Assembly (NCBI RefSeq): GCF_003449015.1
Contig: NZ_QRGD01000002.1
Location: 248,001-312,000 of the forward strand
Direction of reading: 5' to 3'
Length of the DNA stretch: 64,000 nt
From: Aureibaculum luteum
GTDB lineage: Bacteria > Bacteroidota > Bacteroidia > Flavobacteriales > Flavobacteriaceae
The notes below the pieces were generated by a model, which worked only from the letters and a program-made list of their open reading frames with translations, searched no databases and had not been told where the DNA came from. The stretch's first letter is position 1. Each line of letters begins with the position of its first letter. The position numbers and the translations under genes are program-made. Of the stretch, positions 54,989-63,176 are shown in pieces.

Positions 54989-55969
54989 ATGAATCTACAG
55001 CCACAAGTAATTACCATAAAGAATAGTAAAGGATTAGAAGCAGAAATTTCCAATTTAGGAGCCTCTCTTTTAAGCTTAAAAGTTCTTGATAAAGAGAATA
55101 ACCCTATTAATGTTGTTGTAGGTCTAGAGAAGCCTGTAGCTTATTTTGGTCAAGAATATTTGAATAATTATAATTGTTTAGGAGCTTCTGTGGGCAGGTG
55201 GGCAGGTAGAATATCAGGTGGAAAATTTGAAATAGAAGGGGAGGAGTATCCGCTTTACAACGAAGATGGTGTGCATCTACATGGTGGCAAGGAAGGTTTT
55301 AGTAAGAAATATTGGAAGATGGAAAAGGTTACAAAAAGTAGTGTCACCTTATCTTATTTTAGCGTGGATTTAGAAGAAGGTTATCCCGGTAATTTAAAAG
55401 TTACGGTACACTATGAGCTTACGGAAAACAATGCGTTAAAAATTGTATATAAAGCGACAACTGACAAAACAACTCCTGTTAATTTAACCAATCATTCTTA
55501 TTTTAATTTGGAAGGATATGGTTCAGTTTTGGATCATGAATTGGAATTGAAAAGTAATAAATATGTAGAGCTTAATGAAAAGTTATTGGTGACCGGTAAT
55601 TTTATTGAAACCCAAAAGACAAGCTATGATTTTTCGAATAAATCTATTATCGGAAAGATAGGTTTTACAGGTTTGGATGATGTTTTTGTGTTGAATGATG
55701 ATCCTTCTTATAAGGCAGTTTTGTCATCATCAAAGACAGGTATTGAAATGAAAGTACATACCAATCAGCCAACACTTGTAGTGTATACACCAATTCAATT
55801 ACCTGATTTACCCTATAAGAATAAGGCTAATTTTACGAAATACGCAGCCATTTGTTTTGAAGCAGAGGCGTATCCTGATGCTCCAAATCAATCTGATTTT
55901 CCGTCAGCTTTGTTAAAACCTAATGAAACATATCGCAATGAAACAGTTTTTGAGTTTTTGGTCAAATAG
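54989..55969 (+). CDS. Aldose 1-epimerase
   Basis: 326 residues from the ATG at 54989 (the upstream GTG at 54935 is not needed). The galactose mutarotase fold has NLGASLLSLKVLDKE, GRWAGRISGGKF, VHLHGGKEGFSKKYW (a His pair) and NLTNHSYFNL (catalytic His), with the late Glu in CFEAEAYPDA. All catalytic residues are present. It interconverts alpha and beta anomers of aldohexoses in sugar use. No carbohydrate operon is adjacent. Confidence 0.93.
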   Translation: MNLQPQVITIKNSKGLEAEISNLGASLLSLKVLDKENNPINVVVGLEKPVAYFGQEYLNNYNCLGASVGRWAGRISGGKFEIEGEEYPLYNEDGVHLHGGKEGFSKKYWKMEKVTKSSVTLSYFSVDLEEGYPGNLKVTVHYELTENNALKIVYKATTDKTTPVNLTNHSYFNLEGYGSVLDHELELKSNKYVELNEKLLVTGNFIETQKTSYDFSNKSIIGKIGFTGLDDVFVLNDDPSYKAVLSSSKTGIEMKVHTNQPTLVVYTPIQLPDLPYKNKANFTKYAAICFEAEAYPDAPNQSDFPSALLKPNETYRNETVFEFLVK

Positions 55970-55982
55970 GTTTAATATTTAA

Positions 55983-55996
55983 GTAACCATTGTTAC
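55983..55996. promoter_or_regulatory. GTAAC-N4-GTTAC operator of cydAB
   Basis: GTAACCATTGTTAC, 35 bp ahead of a perfect TAACTTTG -7 box (56018-56025). The centre sits near -41, the FNR/CRP class II activator position. Confidence 0.7.
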
Positions 55997-56017
55997 ACCT
56001 TAAAATATACTAAAGGA

Positions 56018-56025
56018 TAACTTTG
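56018..56025 (+). promoter_or_regulatory. -7 box of cydAB
   Basis: TAACTTTG, a perfect TAnnTTTG match, 27 nt ahead of the cydA ATG. Confidence 0.65.
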
Positions 56026-56051
56026 TGTTTTTATTCTAAAATTTCGTTTGT

Positions 56052-57383
56052 ATGGAAGACATGATTTTTTACGATAGGTTGCAATTTGCATTTACTATCA
56101 CATTTCACTATATATTTCCACAATTAACAATGGGATTATCATTAATAGTGGTCTATTTTAAATGGAAATTTTTAAGAACTAAAATTGAAAAATATAACAC
56201 CGCAGCGAAATTTTTTATGAAAATATTTGCTATTAACTTTACAATGGGAGTGGTAACAGGAATTCCAATGGAGTTTCAATTTGGTACCAATTGGGCAAAA
56301 TTTTCGGAACTAACAGGTGGTATTATAGGTCAAACATTGGCTATGGAAGGAATGTTTTCTTTCTTTTTAGAATCCTCATTTTTAGCACTATTTATTTTTG
56401 GTGAAAAATTAATGGGACAAAAACTGCATTTCTTTACAGGTTTTTTAGTTTTTTTAGGTTCTTGGGCAAGTGGTTGGTTTATTTTAGCAACCAACGCTTG
56501 GATGCAACATCCTGTAGGTTATGAAATTTTGGAAAATGGTAAATACGTTTTGCAAAATTTTTCAGCCCTATTTAGTAACCCTTGGCTTCTACCAGCTTTT
56601 TTACATAATCAATTAGCATCTGTTGTAACATCTTCTTTTGTCGTTGCAAGTATTGGTGCATTTTATGTTTTAAGAAATAAACAAACGGAATACGGAAAAC
56701 TGTTTTTAAAAACAGGTGTAATTTTCGGATTAATTTCAAGTGTATTATTAGCTTTTCCTACAGGAGATTGGAATGCTAAAAATGTTGCAAAATACCAACC
56801 AGCATCTTTTGCTGCTATGGAAGGAATTTTTCAAACAGAAGATGCTGGAGCTGAAATTGTACTTATTGGACAACCAAATATGGTTGAAAAAAAATTAGAT
56901 AATAAAATTGCAGTACCTAATATATTAAGTTTTTTAACCTATCAAGATTGGGATAAACAAATTGCAGGGATGGATCAATTTAAAAAAGAAGAATTGCCAG
57001 ATAATATCCCTGCACTATATTACTCTTATCATATAATGGTTGGTTTAGGCACCATATTTATAGGTGTTATGGCATTAGCCCTTTTCTTTTTATGGAGGAA
57101 AAAATTGTATAACTCTAAAGCACTACTTTGGACAATTATGTTTTTAGTTCCGTTTCCTTATATAGCAAACATTACAGGCTGGTATGTTGCAGAATTAGGA
57201 AGGCAACCATACTTAGTTTATGGTTTATTAAGAACAAGTGATGGTATTTCTCCAACAGTTTCATCAGGTAATACATTATTTACCCTACTCGGTTTTGTTG
57301 CTTTATATATGCTACTAGGGTTGTTGTTTTTACTCTTAGTTGGTAAAACTATTAACCAAGGTCCAAAACCTCAAACACATTAA
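56052..57383 (+). CDS. cydA: Cytochrome bd ubiquinol oxidase subunit I
   Basis: 443 residues, nine TM helices. His19 region (FTITFHYIFPQLTMGLSL), a conserved Glu in the second helix, the Q-loop and the GRQPY motif in helix region ELGRQPYLVYGLLR are all present. It is the high-affinity oxygen reductase subunit carrying haems b558, b595 and d. Length is short, lacking the long Q-loop insert of E. coli. First gene of cydAB, with the operator at 55983 suggesting oxygen-responsive control. Confidence 0.97.
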   Translation: MEDMIFYDRLQFAFTITFHYIFPQLTMGLSLIVVYFKWKFLRTKIEKYNTAAKFFMKIFAINFTMGVVTGIPMEFQFGTNWAKFSELTGGIIGQTLAMEGMFSFFLESSFLALFIFGEKLMGQKLHFFTGFLVFLGSWASGWFILATNAWMQHPVGYEILENGKYVLQNFSALFSNPWLLPAFLHNQLASVVTSSFVVASIGAFYVLRNKQTEYGKLFLKTGVIFGLISSVLLAFPTGDWNAKNVAKYQPASFAAMEGIFQTEDAGAEIVLIGQPNMVEKKLDNKIAVPNILSFLTYQDWDKQIAGMDQFKKEELPDNIPALYYSYHIMVGLGTIFIGVMALALFFLWRKKLYNSKALLWTIMFLVPFPYIANITGWYVAELGRQPYLVYGLLRTSDGISPTVSSGNTLFTLLGFVALYMLLGLLFLLLVGKTINQGPKPQTH

Positions 57384-57386
57384 ACT

Positions 57387-58460
57387 ATGGAAATATTTTG
57401 GTACATAATAATAGCTATTGTTTTAGCTGTATTTTTTATTTTAGATGGTTATGATTTTGGAACAGGAATAATTCATTTGTTCTTTGCTAAAAATGAAAAA
57501 GATAAAGAAGTAATTGCAAAATCTGCAGGTTTGTTTTGGGATTCAAATGAGGTTTGGTTAGTTGCTGGTGGGGGGATGCTTTTCATGGCTTTTCCAACTT
57601 TTTACGCTTCCGTTTTTAGTGGTTTTTATTTACCATTAATAATAGTTTTGTGGTTAATTGTCTTTAGAGCTATTGGGTTAGAGTTTAGAAGCCAATTTAA
57701 GTATCAAATGTGGAAAGATATTTGGGATAAATCTTTTGGTGTTTCTAGTTTATTATTAGCCTTATTTTTTGGAATTGCATTGGGTAATGTGGTAAGAGGT
57801 GTAAATTTAGGTGGTGTTGAAAATGGAGTATCTATTTATGAAGGGCATTATTTTTTCTTACCATTATGGGATAGTAGTTTTAGTCCATTGAGTACAACAC
57901 CTGGAGTTATAGATTGGTTTACCATTATTATTGGTTTAATATCAGTGGTTACTTTAGCAATTCATGGTGCTAATTGGGTGATTTTAAAAACTAATTCATC
58001 AATAAATAATAAACTTAAAAGCATTATTTTTAAGTTAAACATAGTGCTAACAGCTCTCACCATATTTTCTTTAATGGTATGGCAAATAGTTAATCCTAGT
58101 TCGTTAGATAATTTCATAGATAAGCCATATTTAATAGTTTTCCCTTTGATTTATATGACAGGATTAATTGGATTATTTTTTATAAAAAAAATAAAAAAAG
58201 ATATCTATGGTTTTATGCTGTCCACTTTATTGATATTGGGTGGGATTACTTCCTCTTTAGCATCTTTATTTCCAGTGCTATTACCTTCTGTTAATACTAT
58301 TAATGAACCTTTGACCATATACAATACATCAGCAGCAGAATATGGTTTGTCTGTAGCTTTAACTTGGGGAATTATAGGCTTTATCCTTCTATTTGTTTAT
58401 ATGATTATCCAAAAAAGATTAATGGGAGGGAAAATAGATAAAATGGATTATGGACATTAG
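57387..58460 (+). CDS. cydB: Cytochrome bd ubiquinol oxidase subunit II
   Basis: 357 residues, eight TM helices, starting 3 nt after cydA. LDGYDFGTGIIHLFF and AKSAGLFWDSNEVWLVAGGGML at the N-terminus are typical of CydB. It pairs with CydA in the inner membrane. No cydX-like gene was seen, but a small membrane protein follows. Confidence 0.96.
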   Translation: MEIFWYIIIAIVLAVFFILDGYDFGTGIIHLFFAKNEKDKEVIAKSAGLFWDSNEVWLVAGGGMLFMAFPTFYASVFSGFYLPLIIVLWLIVFRAIGLEFRSQFKYQMWKDIWDKSFGVSSLLLALFFGIALGNVVRGVNLGGVENGVSIYEGHYFFLPLWDSSFSPLSTTPGVIDWFTIIIGLISVVTLAIHGANWVILKTNSSINNKLKSIIFKLNIVLTALTIFSLMVWQIVNPSSLDNFIDKPYLIVFPLIYMTGLIGLFFIKKIKKDIYGFMLSTLLILGGITSSLASLFPVLLPSVNTINEPLTIYNTSAAEYGLSVALTWGIIGFILLFVYMIIQKRLMGGKIDKMDYGH

Positions 58461-58474
58461 TATAAAATGTTATT

Positions 58475-58774
58475 ATGACAGAAACATTAATTTCTTTAAT
58501 TAGTATTTTTATAGGAATAATTGGAGCTAATAGTACAGGCTTTTTTTTTAGGCAATACTCATTTGGTGTTATTGGCAATACTATTTTAGGTGTTTTTGGG
58601 AGTATATTTTTTATTAAATTTATAAGTAGGCTCGGTTTTGATCCCATTGCTATCATGCGGACAGGAGAAGTAAATATCACATTATTTTTCATTAATATGT
58701 TCGTCTCCTTAACTGGTGGTGCCGTTGGCTTAATACTGACTAAACTCATTATTAAAAAGCTGAATAAAGCTTGA
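58475..58774 (+). CDS. Small three-TM protein, GlsB/YeaQ-like
   Basis: 99 residues with three hydrophobic segments and the pattern FFFRQYSFGVIGNTILGVFG, similar in layout to GlsB/YeaQ/YmgE transglycosylase-associated proteins. ATG 14 nt after cydB, likely co-transcribed. Role unknown. Confidence 0.7.
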   Translation: MTETLISLISIFIGIIGANSTGFFFRQYSFGVIGNTILGVFGSIFFIKFISRLGFDPIAIMRTGEVNITLFFINMFVSLTGGAVGLILTKLIIKKLNKA

Positions 58775-58781
58775 TTTCAAT

Positions 58782-58824
58782 GTAACTGTTGTTACGTTGA
58801 ATTAGGACTAGGAACGTAATTTAG
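58782..58824 (+). promoter_or_regulatory. GTAAC-N4-GTTAC operator and -7 box of the DUF3365 gene
   Basis: GTAACTGTTGTTAC at 58782-58795 and TAATTTAG at 58817-58824, the same 35-bp offset as in cydAB. Confidence 0.7.
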
Positions 58825-58847
58825 CAAAACAATCAAAATGGAAACCA

Positions 58848-59456
58848 ATGGAGAAATACACTATTTTAATTGCATTCTTTTTATTGATAGGATTATCATC
58901 TTGTAAATCTGACACCAAAAAAGATACTGTAAAAGCAACACAAGAAACGCAACAAGTTCAAGACTCTCTTTATAAGGCAATAGGATTAAAATATGCCATG
59001 AGTACGAAAGCTACGTTGGGTAAAAATTTAATGGGAGTCATCCAGAAAAACGGAACTGAACATGCTCTTGAATTTTGTAATACGAAAGCCATTCCATTAA
59101 CGGATAGTATGGCTGTGGCTCAAAAAGCAACGATAAAAAGAGTATCAGACAAGCCTAGAAATCCAGACAATCAAGCCAATGCAGAAGAGTTGGGGTATAT
59201 AAAAACGTTTAAAGAACAATTAGCAGCAGGTCAACAACCAGAAGCGATTGTTAAAAAGAAAAACGGAAAAGTACATTTTTATTATCCAATAGCCACCAAT
59301 CAAATGTGTCTGCAATGTCATGGTACACCAAATGAACAGATCAAACCAGCGGTGATGACCATGATTGATAAACTGTATCCAGAAGACAAAGCCAAAGGAT
59401 ATGCAATCAATGAAGTGCGTGGTATCTGGAATGTTGTTTTTGAAGAGGGTGAATGA
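58848..59456 (+). CDS. DUF3365 (Tll0287-like) haem lipoprotein
   Basis: 202 residues with a lipobox (GLSSC) after a hydrophobic signal. One haem site CLQCH (Cys154, Cys157, His158) in TNQMCLQCHGTPN, in a C-terminal DUF3365 fold (KPAVMTMIDKLYPEDKAKGY). Family members are periplasmic haem-containing sensor or electron-transfer domains. Own promoter with the shared operator; stands after the cyd cluster. Confidence 0.85.
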   Translation: MEKYTILIAFFLLIGLSSCKSDTKKDTVKATQETQQVQDSLYKAIGLKYAMSTKATLGKNLMGVIQKNGTEHALEFCNTKAIPLTDSMAVAQKATIKRVSDKPRNPDNQANAEELGYIKTFKEQLAAGQQPEAIVKKKNGKVHFYYPIATNQMCLQCHGTPNEQIKPAVMTMIDKLYPEDKAKGYAINEVRGIWNVVFEEGE

Positions 59457-59732
59457 TATAACATTTATCTAGCAAAAACAATTATAAATAGCATTAAGAG
59501 TACCACAAAGCAGTATTATGTTAGTTTCGTGGTTATAATTTTATAGAGTGGAAATTTCTCTCCTTTTTTCTAGGGGAGAGCATTTACTGAATAGGTTTCA
59601 GTATGCCCCTAACGCCCTTTTAGTTTTAAAAACAGTTAAAGGGCGAAGGGGTACTTTATAGGATGGTCAATTACTAATTTAATTACGAAAGTTTACAGAC
59701 AATTAACTTTCGTCCTACTTCTAATTGCCTAA
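59457..59732. other. Intergenic region with hairpins
   Basis: No gene. It contains a CTCTCC...GGGGAGAG stem near 59558-59580 and a long CGCCCTTTTAG...AAAGGGCG stem near 59608-59646, likely a transcript end and a repeat. Confidence 0.45.
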
Positions 59733-59776
59733 GTAACAATAGTTACAACTTAGGTTAAATAAAAATCTGAACTTTA
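59733..59776 (+). promoter_or_regulatory. GTAAC-N4-GTTAC operator and -7 box of the SQR-like gene
   Basis: GTAACAATAGTTAC at 59733-59746 and GAACTTTA at 59769-59776 (weak TAnnTTTG match), offset 36 bp. Confidence 0.6.
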
Positions 59777-59863
59777 CGAATGCAAATCATTTTTCATCAA
59801 ACTGATGCAAATCATTTTTCAATGAAATGTAATGCTATAATTTTACAATTAAATAACCAACCA

Positions 59864-61318
59864 ATGGCAAAAATAGTAATCTTAGGAGCTGGTATTTCAG
59901 GACACGTTGCGGCCTCGCATTTACGCAGAAAACTATCTAAACAACATGAAGTTGTAGTGGTTTCACCTAATAGTAATTACCAATGGATTCCTTCTAACAT
60001 TTGGGTAGGCATTGGTAGAATGAAATCAGAACAAATTTTATTTCCACTAGAACCACTTTACAAAAAGAAAAACATCGGTTTTAAACAGGCTAAAGCGGTT
60101 TCATTTCATCCTGAAGGTGACAAAGAAGTTACCAAGCCTTATGTAATGGTTGAATATGTAAAGGGAGAAGATAAAAATAATTTTGAAAAAGTAACCTATG
60201 ATTTTCTAATAAATGCCACAGGACCGAAATTGGCATTTGATATGACAGAAGGCTTAGAGCCAGGTAAAAATAAAGCATATTCAGTGTGTACCTATGGCCA
60301 CGCAGAACATGCTTGGCACGGATTAAAAGAACTTATTGAAGAAGTTAAAAAAGGAAAAAAAGCTAAAATTTTAATTGGTACGGGACATGCCAAATCAACG
60401 TGTCAAGGTGCGGCATTTGAATACATTTTAAATGTTGAGCAAGAATTAAGAAGACATGATGTAAGAGAATTGGTAGAAGTAACATGGATTGCCAATGAAT
60501 ATCAATTAGGAGATTTCGGTATGGACGGGATGCTATTGAGTTATGGTAGCAATATTATGAAGTCTAACGAAATGATTGAAATGATTTTTGAAGACCGAGG
60601 TATCAATTGGATTATTGGAGCGGGGGTTAATAAAATTGAAGATGGTGTAGCTCACTATGAAACTTTGGATGGAGAATACAAAACAGAAACTTATGATTTT
60701 GCCATGTTAATTCCTGCATTTTCTGGTCATGGCTTTAAAGCTTATGATAAAGAAGATAATGATATCACAGAGAAATTATTCAAAGGCTTTATGATTGTTG
60801 ATGCTGATTATACACCAAGACCATATGAAGAATGGACCGTACAAGATTGGCCTGAAACGTATCAGAACCCGTCTTATAAAAACATTTTTGCTCCAGGTAT
60901 TGCATTTGCACCACCACATGCTATTTCTAAGCCAAGAGTAAGTAAAAATGGGACAGCCATCTCTCCGGCACCACCAAGAACAGGAATGCCATCTGGTATC
61001 ACTGCAAAATTGGTAGCTGAAAATATAGTTGACATTATAAATGGTAAAAAAACATTGAATCATAAAGGTTCTATGGGTAATATGGGAGCAGCTTGTATTG
61101 CCTCTGCTGGTTTTGGAATGACAAAAGGTAGCGGTGTAAGTATAACAACATATCCAATTGTACCTGATTATGTAAAATATCCAGATACGCAAGGTCGAAA
61201 ATTAGGAAAAACCTTTGGTGAAATAGGTTTGGCTGGACACTGGTTAAAATTAACCTTACACTATGCATTTATTTATAAAGCTAAAATGAAACCGTTTTGG
61301 TGGTTAATACCTGAATAG
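59864..61318 (+). CDS. Sulfide:quinone reductase-like flavoprotein
   Basis: 484 residues from the ATG at 59864, where AKIVILGAGISGHVAASHLR gives the Rossmann FAD motif; the upstream in-frame ATG at 59780 lacks support and would overlap the -7 region. TGHAKSTCQGAAFEYILN and NMGAACIASAGFGMTK each hold a cysteine, matching the two-Cys arrangement of SQR-type enzymes. A C-terminal amphipathic stretch (AGHWLKLTLHYAFIYKAK) may bind the membrane. Oxidises sulfide to polysulfide with quinone reduction in this family. Promoter with FNR-type operator, so likely induced in low oxygen or nitrosative stress. Confidence 0.85.
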   Translation: MAKIVILGAGISGHVAASHLRRKLSKQHEVVVVSPNSNYQWIPSNIWVGIGRMKSEQILFPLEPLYKKKNIGFKQAKAVSFHPEGDKEVTKPYVMVEYVKGEDKNNFEKVTYDFLINATGPKLAFDMTEGLEPGKNKAYSVCTYGHAEHAWHGLKELIEEVKKGKKAKILIGTGHAKSTCQGAAFEYILNVEQELRRHDVRELVEVTWIANEYQLGDFGMDGMLLSYGSNIMKSNEMIEMIFEDRGINWIIGAGVNKIEDGVAHYETLDGEYKTETYDFAMLIPAFSGHGFKAYDKEDNDITEKLFKGFMIVDADYTPRPYEEWTVQDWPETYQNPSYKNIFAPGIAFAPPHAISKPRVSKNGTAISPAPPRTGMPSGITAKLVAENIVDIINGKKTLNHKGSMGNMGAACIASAGFGMTKGSGVSITTYPIVPDYVKYPDTQGRKLGKTFGEIGLAGHWLKLTLHYAFIYKAKMKPFWWLIPE

Positions 61319-61378
61319 TTTCGGGTAGTATAACAAAAATAAAAAGTAGATCTAGAATAGTATAAAATCTAAGAAGCC

Positions 61379-61516
61379 ATGACACAAAGAATTTCAAAAA
61401 CTAAGCGTTTTATAATGATGAATCCCGTTATTCAATTCTTTAAATATATTTATTTAAGTATTAAAATACTGGTCGTTGTTGCAGGTGGACATGGGGGGAC
61501 TAGAAATAAAGTTTAA
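61379..61516 (+). CDS. Micro-protein with GGHGGTR ending
   Basis: 45 residues: an N-terminal basic stretch, then a hydrophobic helix (YIYLSIKILVVVA) and a GGHGGTRNKV tail. ATG at 61379 is 60 nt after the SQR-like gene. The tail looks conserved-peptide-like, but I know of no named family. It may be co-transcribed with SQR. Confidence 0.5.
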   Translation: MTQRISKTKRFIMMNPVIQFFKYIYLSIKILVVVAGGHGGTRNKV

Positions 61517-61575
61517 TAATTTGGTTATTTAAGGATCTTCGGATTCTTTCATAATAAGTTGGTTGATTTTTGGAG

Positions 61576-61606
61576 GCACCTTACCCATGTGGTAAGGTGC
61601 TTTTTT
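61576..61606 (+). terminator. Rho-independent terminator
   Basis: GCACCTTACC-CATGT-GGTAAGGTGC followed by T6. A clean 10-bp stem ending the SQR region. Confidence 0.92.
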
Positions 61607-61733
61607 AGTAAATAAACCTTGAGGATGACATTGTTTTTAAAGACTAACGTGTCGTTTTGAATCATAATAATCATTAAAAATTGAGGTATTGAAACGTCTG
61701 TTAATCCCTAATGGTGTTTTAAATCAAATCTCA

Positions 61734-61777
61734 GTAACATAGGTTACTTTCAATTGAAGTAACCACCACTATTTTTG
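61734..61777 (+). promoter_or_regulatory. GTAAC-N4-GTTAC operator and -7 box of the tolC operon
   Basis: GTAACATAGGTTAC at 61734-61747 and a perfect TATTTTTG at 61770-61777, offset 36 bp. The ATG follows 19 nt later. Confidence 0.75.
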
Positions 61778-61795
61778 CATTAAAATAAACTAGAA

Positions 61796-63097
61796 ATGAA
61801 GCAAATACTATATACTGGAATTTTGATATTAATGCCTTTACTATCAAATGCCCAAGAAGTAAAATTAATAACGAAAGAAGAAGTGATCGCTAAAGTGAAC
61901 GATCAAAATAATAGTCTAAAAATGGCAGAGCAAGATGTAAAGGCAGCTCAAGGTGATTTTAGGCAAACAAATGCGATTTTATTACCAACAATTGGAGTTT
62001 CGCATACCGCAATGTCAACCACAAATCCCTTAATGGCTTTTGGGTTTAAACTCAATCAAGAAGTTTTAACGCAAAATGATTTTAATCCCGATTTACTAAA
62101 TGACCCTACTACGGTTCAAAATTACGCGACTAAAATAGAGGTACAACAACCGGTATTAAATTTTGATGGATTTTACCAACGTGGAGCTGCAAAAGCAAAA
62201 TTAAAAGCTACTGAACTGCAATCAGAACGTACTAAAGAATATATGTCTCTAGAAGTTGAAAAAGCGTACATGCAATTGCAATTGGCCTATAAAACAGTTG
62301 ATGTGTTGCAAAAAGCACAAGAAACAGCATTGGATAATCAACGAATTGCAGATAATAGTTTTAAACAAGGCTATATGCAAAAGGCAGATCTTTTAGCAGT
62401 TGAAGTCCGTGTAACAGAAATTGAAAATCAATTACAATATGCTAAAAGTAATATTGCCAATGCGTCAAACTATTTATCGGTTTTAATGAATGATGATAAT
62501 GATAAGATTTTAAAGCCTATAGATTCATTGACGGTTGCTATAACTATGATAACAGAAAATAGTGTACTAAATAATAGAAAAGACATACAAGCTTATGAAA
62601 AGGCATCTTTGGCTTTTGAAAAAATGTATAAAGCCGATAAAATGAGTTTTATGCCAAGGTTAAACCTTTTTGGAAGTTATGAATTGTATGATGATGAAAT
62701 CTTTAAAGGAGATGCTGAAGGATATCTTATAGGAGCTGCATTGAGTTGGAACATTTTTGAAGGTTCAAAACGTTTTGGAAAAACACAAAAGAGTAAAGCA
62801 GATTTTGAAAAATCAAAATTTGAAATGGCACAATATAAAGCCACAAGTTCTTTAGAACTCAATAAAGCCAAACGGAATTTAGAAGATGCCAAAAACAATT
62901 TAAAACTTTCAAAATTAGGAGTAGAGCAATCAAAAGAAGCATTGCGAATTCGGACAAACAGATTTAAGCAAGGGCTTGAGAAAACATCAGATTTGTTAAT
63001 GGCAGAAACGCAATTTGCACAAAAACAATTAGAATATTACGGTACCGTATTTAATCACAATTATGTATTGAAGTATGTTGAATTTTTGACGAAATAA
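61796..63097 (+). CDS. TolC-family outer membrane efflux protein
   Basis: 433 residues with a signal peptide (ILMPLLSNAQ). Long helical regions typical of TolC/OEP proteins, with two repeated halves (EVIAKVNDQNNSLKMAEQDV and KASLAFEKMYKADKMSF). It is the outer-membrane channel for the RND-type adaptor that follows 80 nt downstream. The promoter carries the shared operator. Confidence 0.92.
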   Translation: MKQILYTGILILMPLLSNAQEVKLITKEEVIAKVNDQNNSLKMAEQDVKAAQGDFRQTNAILLPTIGVSHTAMSTTNPLMAFGFKLNQEVLTQNDFNPDLLNDPTTVQNYATKIEVQQPVLNFDGFYQRGAAKAKLKATELQSERTKEYMSLEVEKAYMQLQLAYKTVDVLQKAQETALDNQRIADNSFKQGYMQKADLLAVEVRVTEIENQLQYAKSNIANASNYLSVLMNDDNDKILKPIDSLTVAITMITENSVLNNRKDIQAYEKASLAFEKMYKADKMSFMPRLNLFGSYELYDDEIFKGDAEGYLIGAALSWNIFEGSKRFGKTQKSKADFEKSKFEMAQYKATSSLELNKAKRNLEDAKNNLKLSKLGVEQSKEALRIRTNRFKQGLEKTSDLLMAETQFAQKQLEYYGTVFNHNYVLKYVEFLTK

Positions 63098-63176
63098 TAG
63101 CATCATCATCAACTTAGACAATACCAATAATTACTTAAGAAATCAACGAACTACGAAAATAAAAACACAAATAAAA

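Noticed and set aside
60776-61192. 138-codon frame antisense to the SQR-like gene
   Set aside because: Cys/Trp-rich composition typical of antisense shadow; the sense gene is secure.
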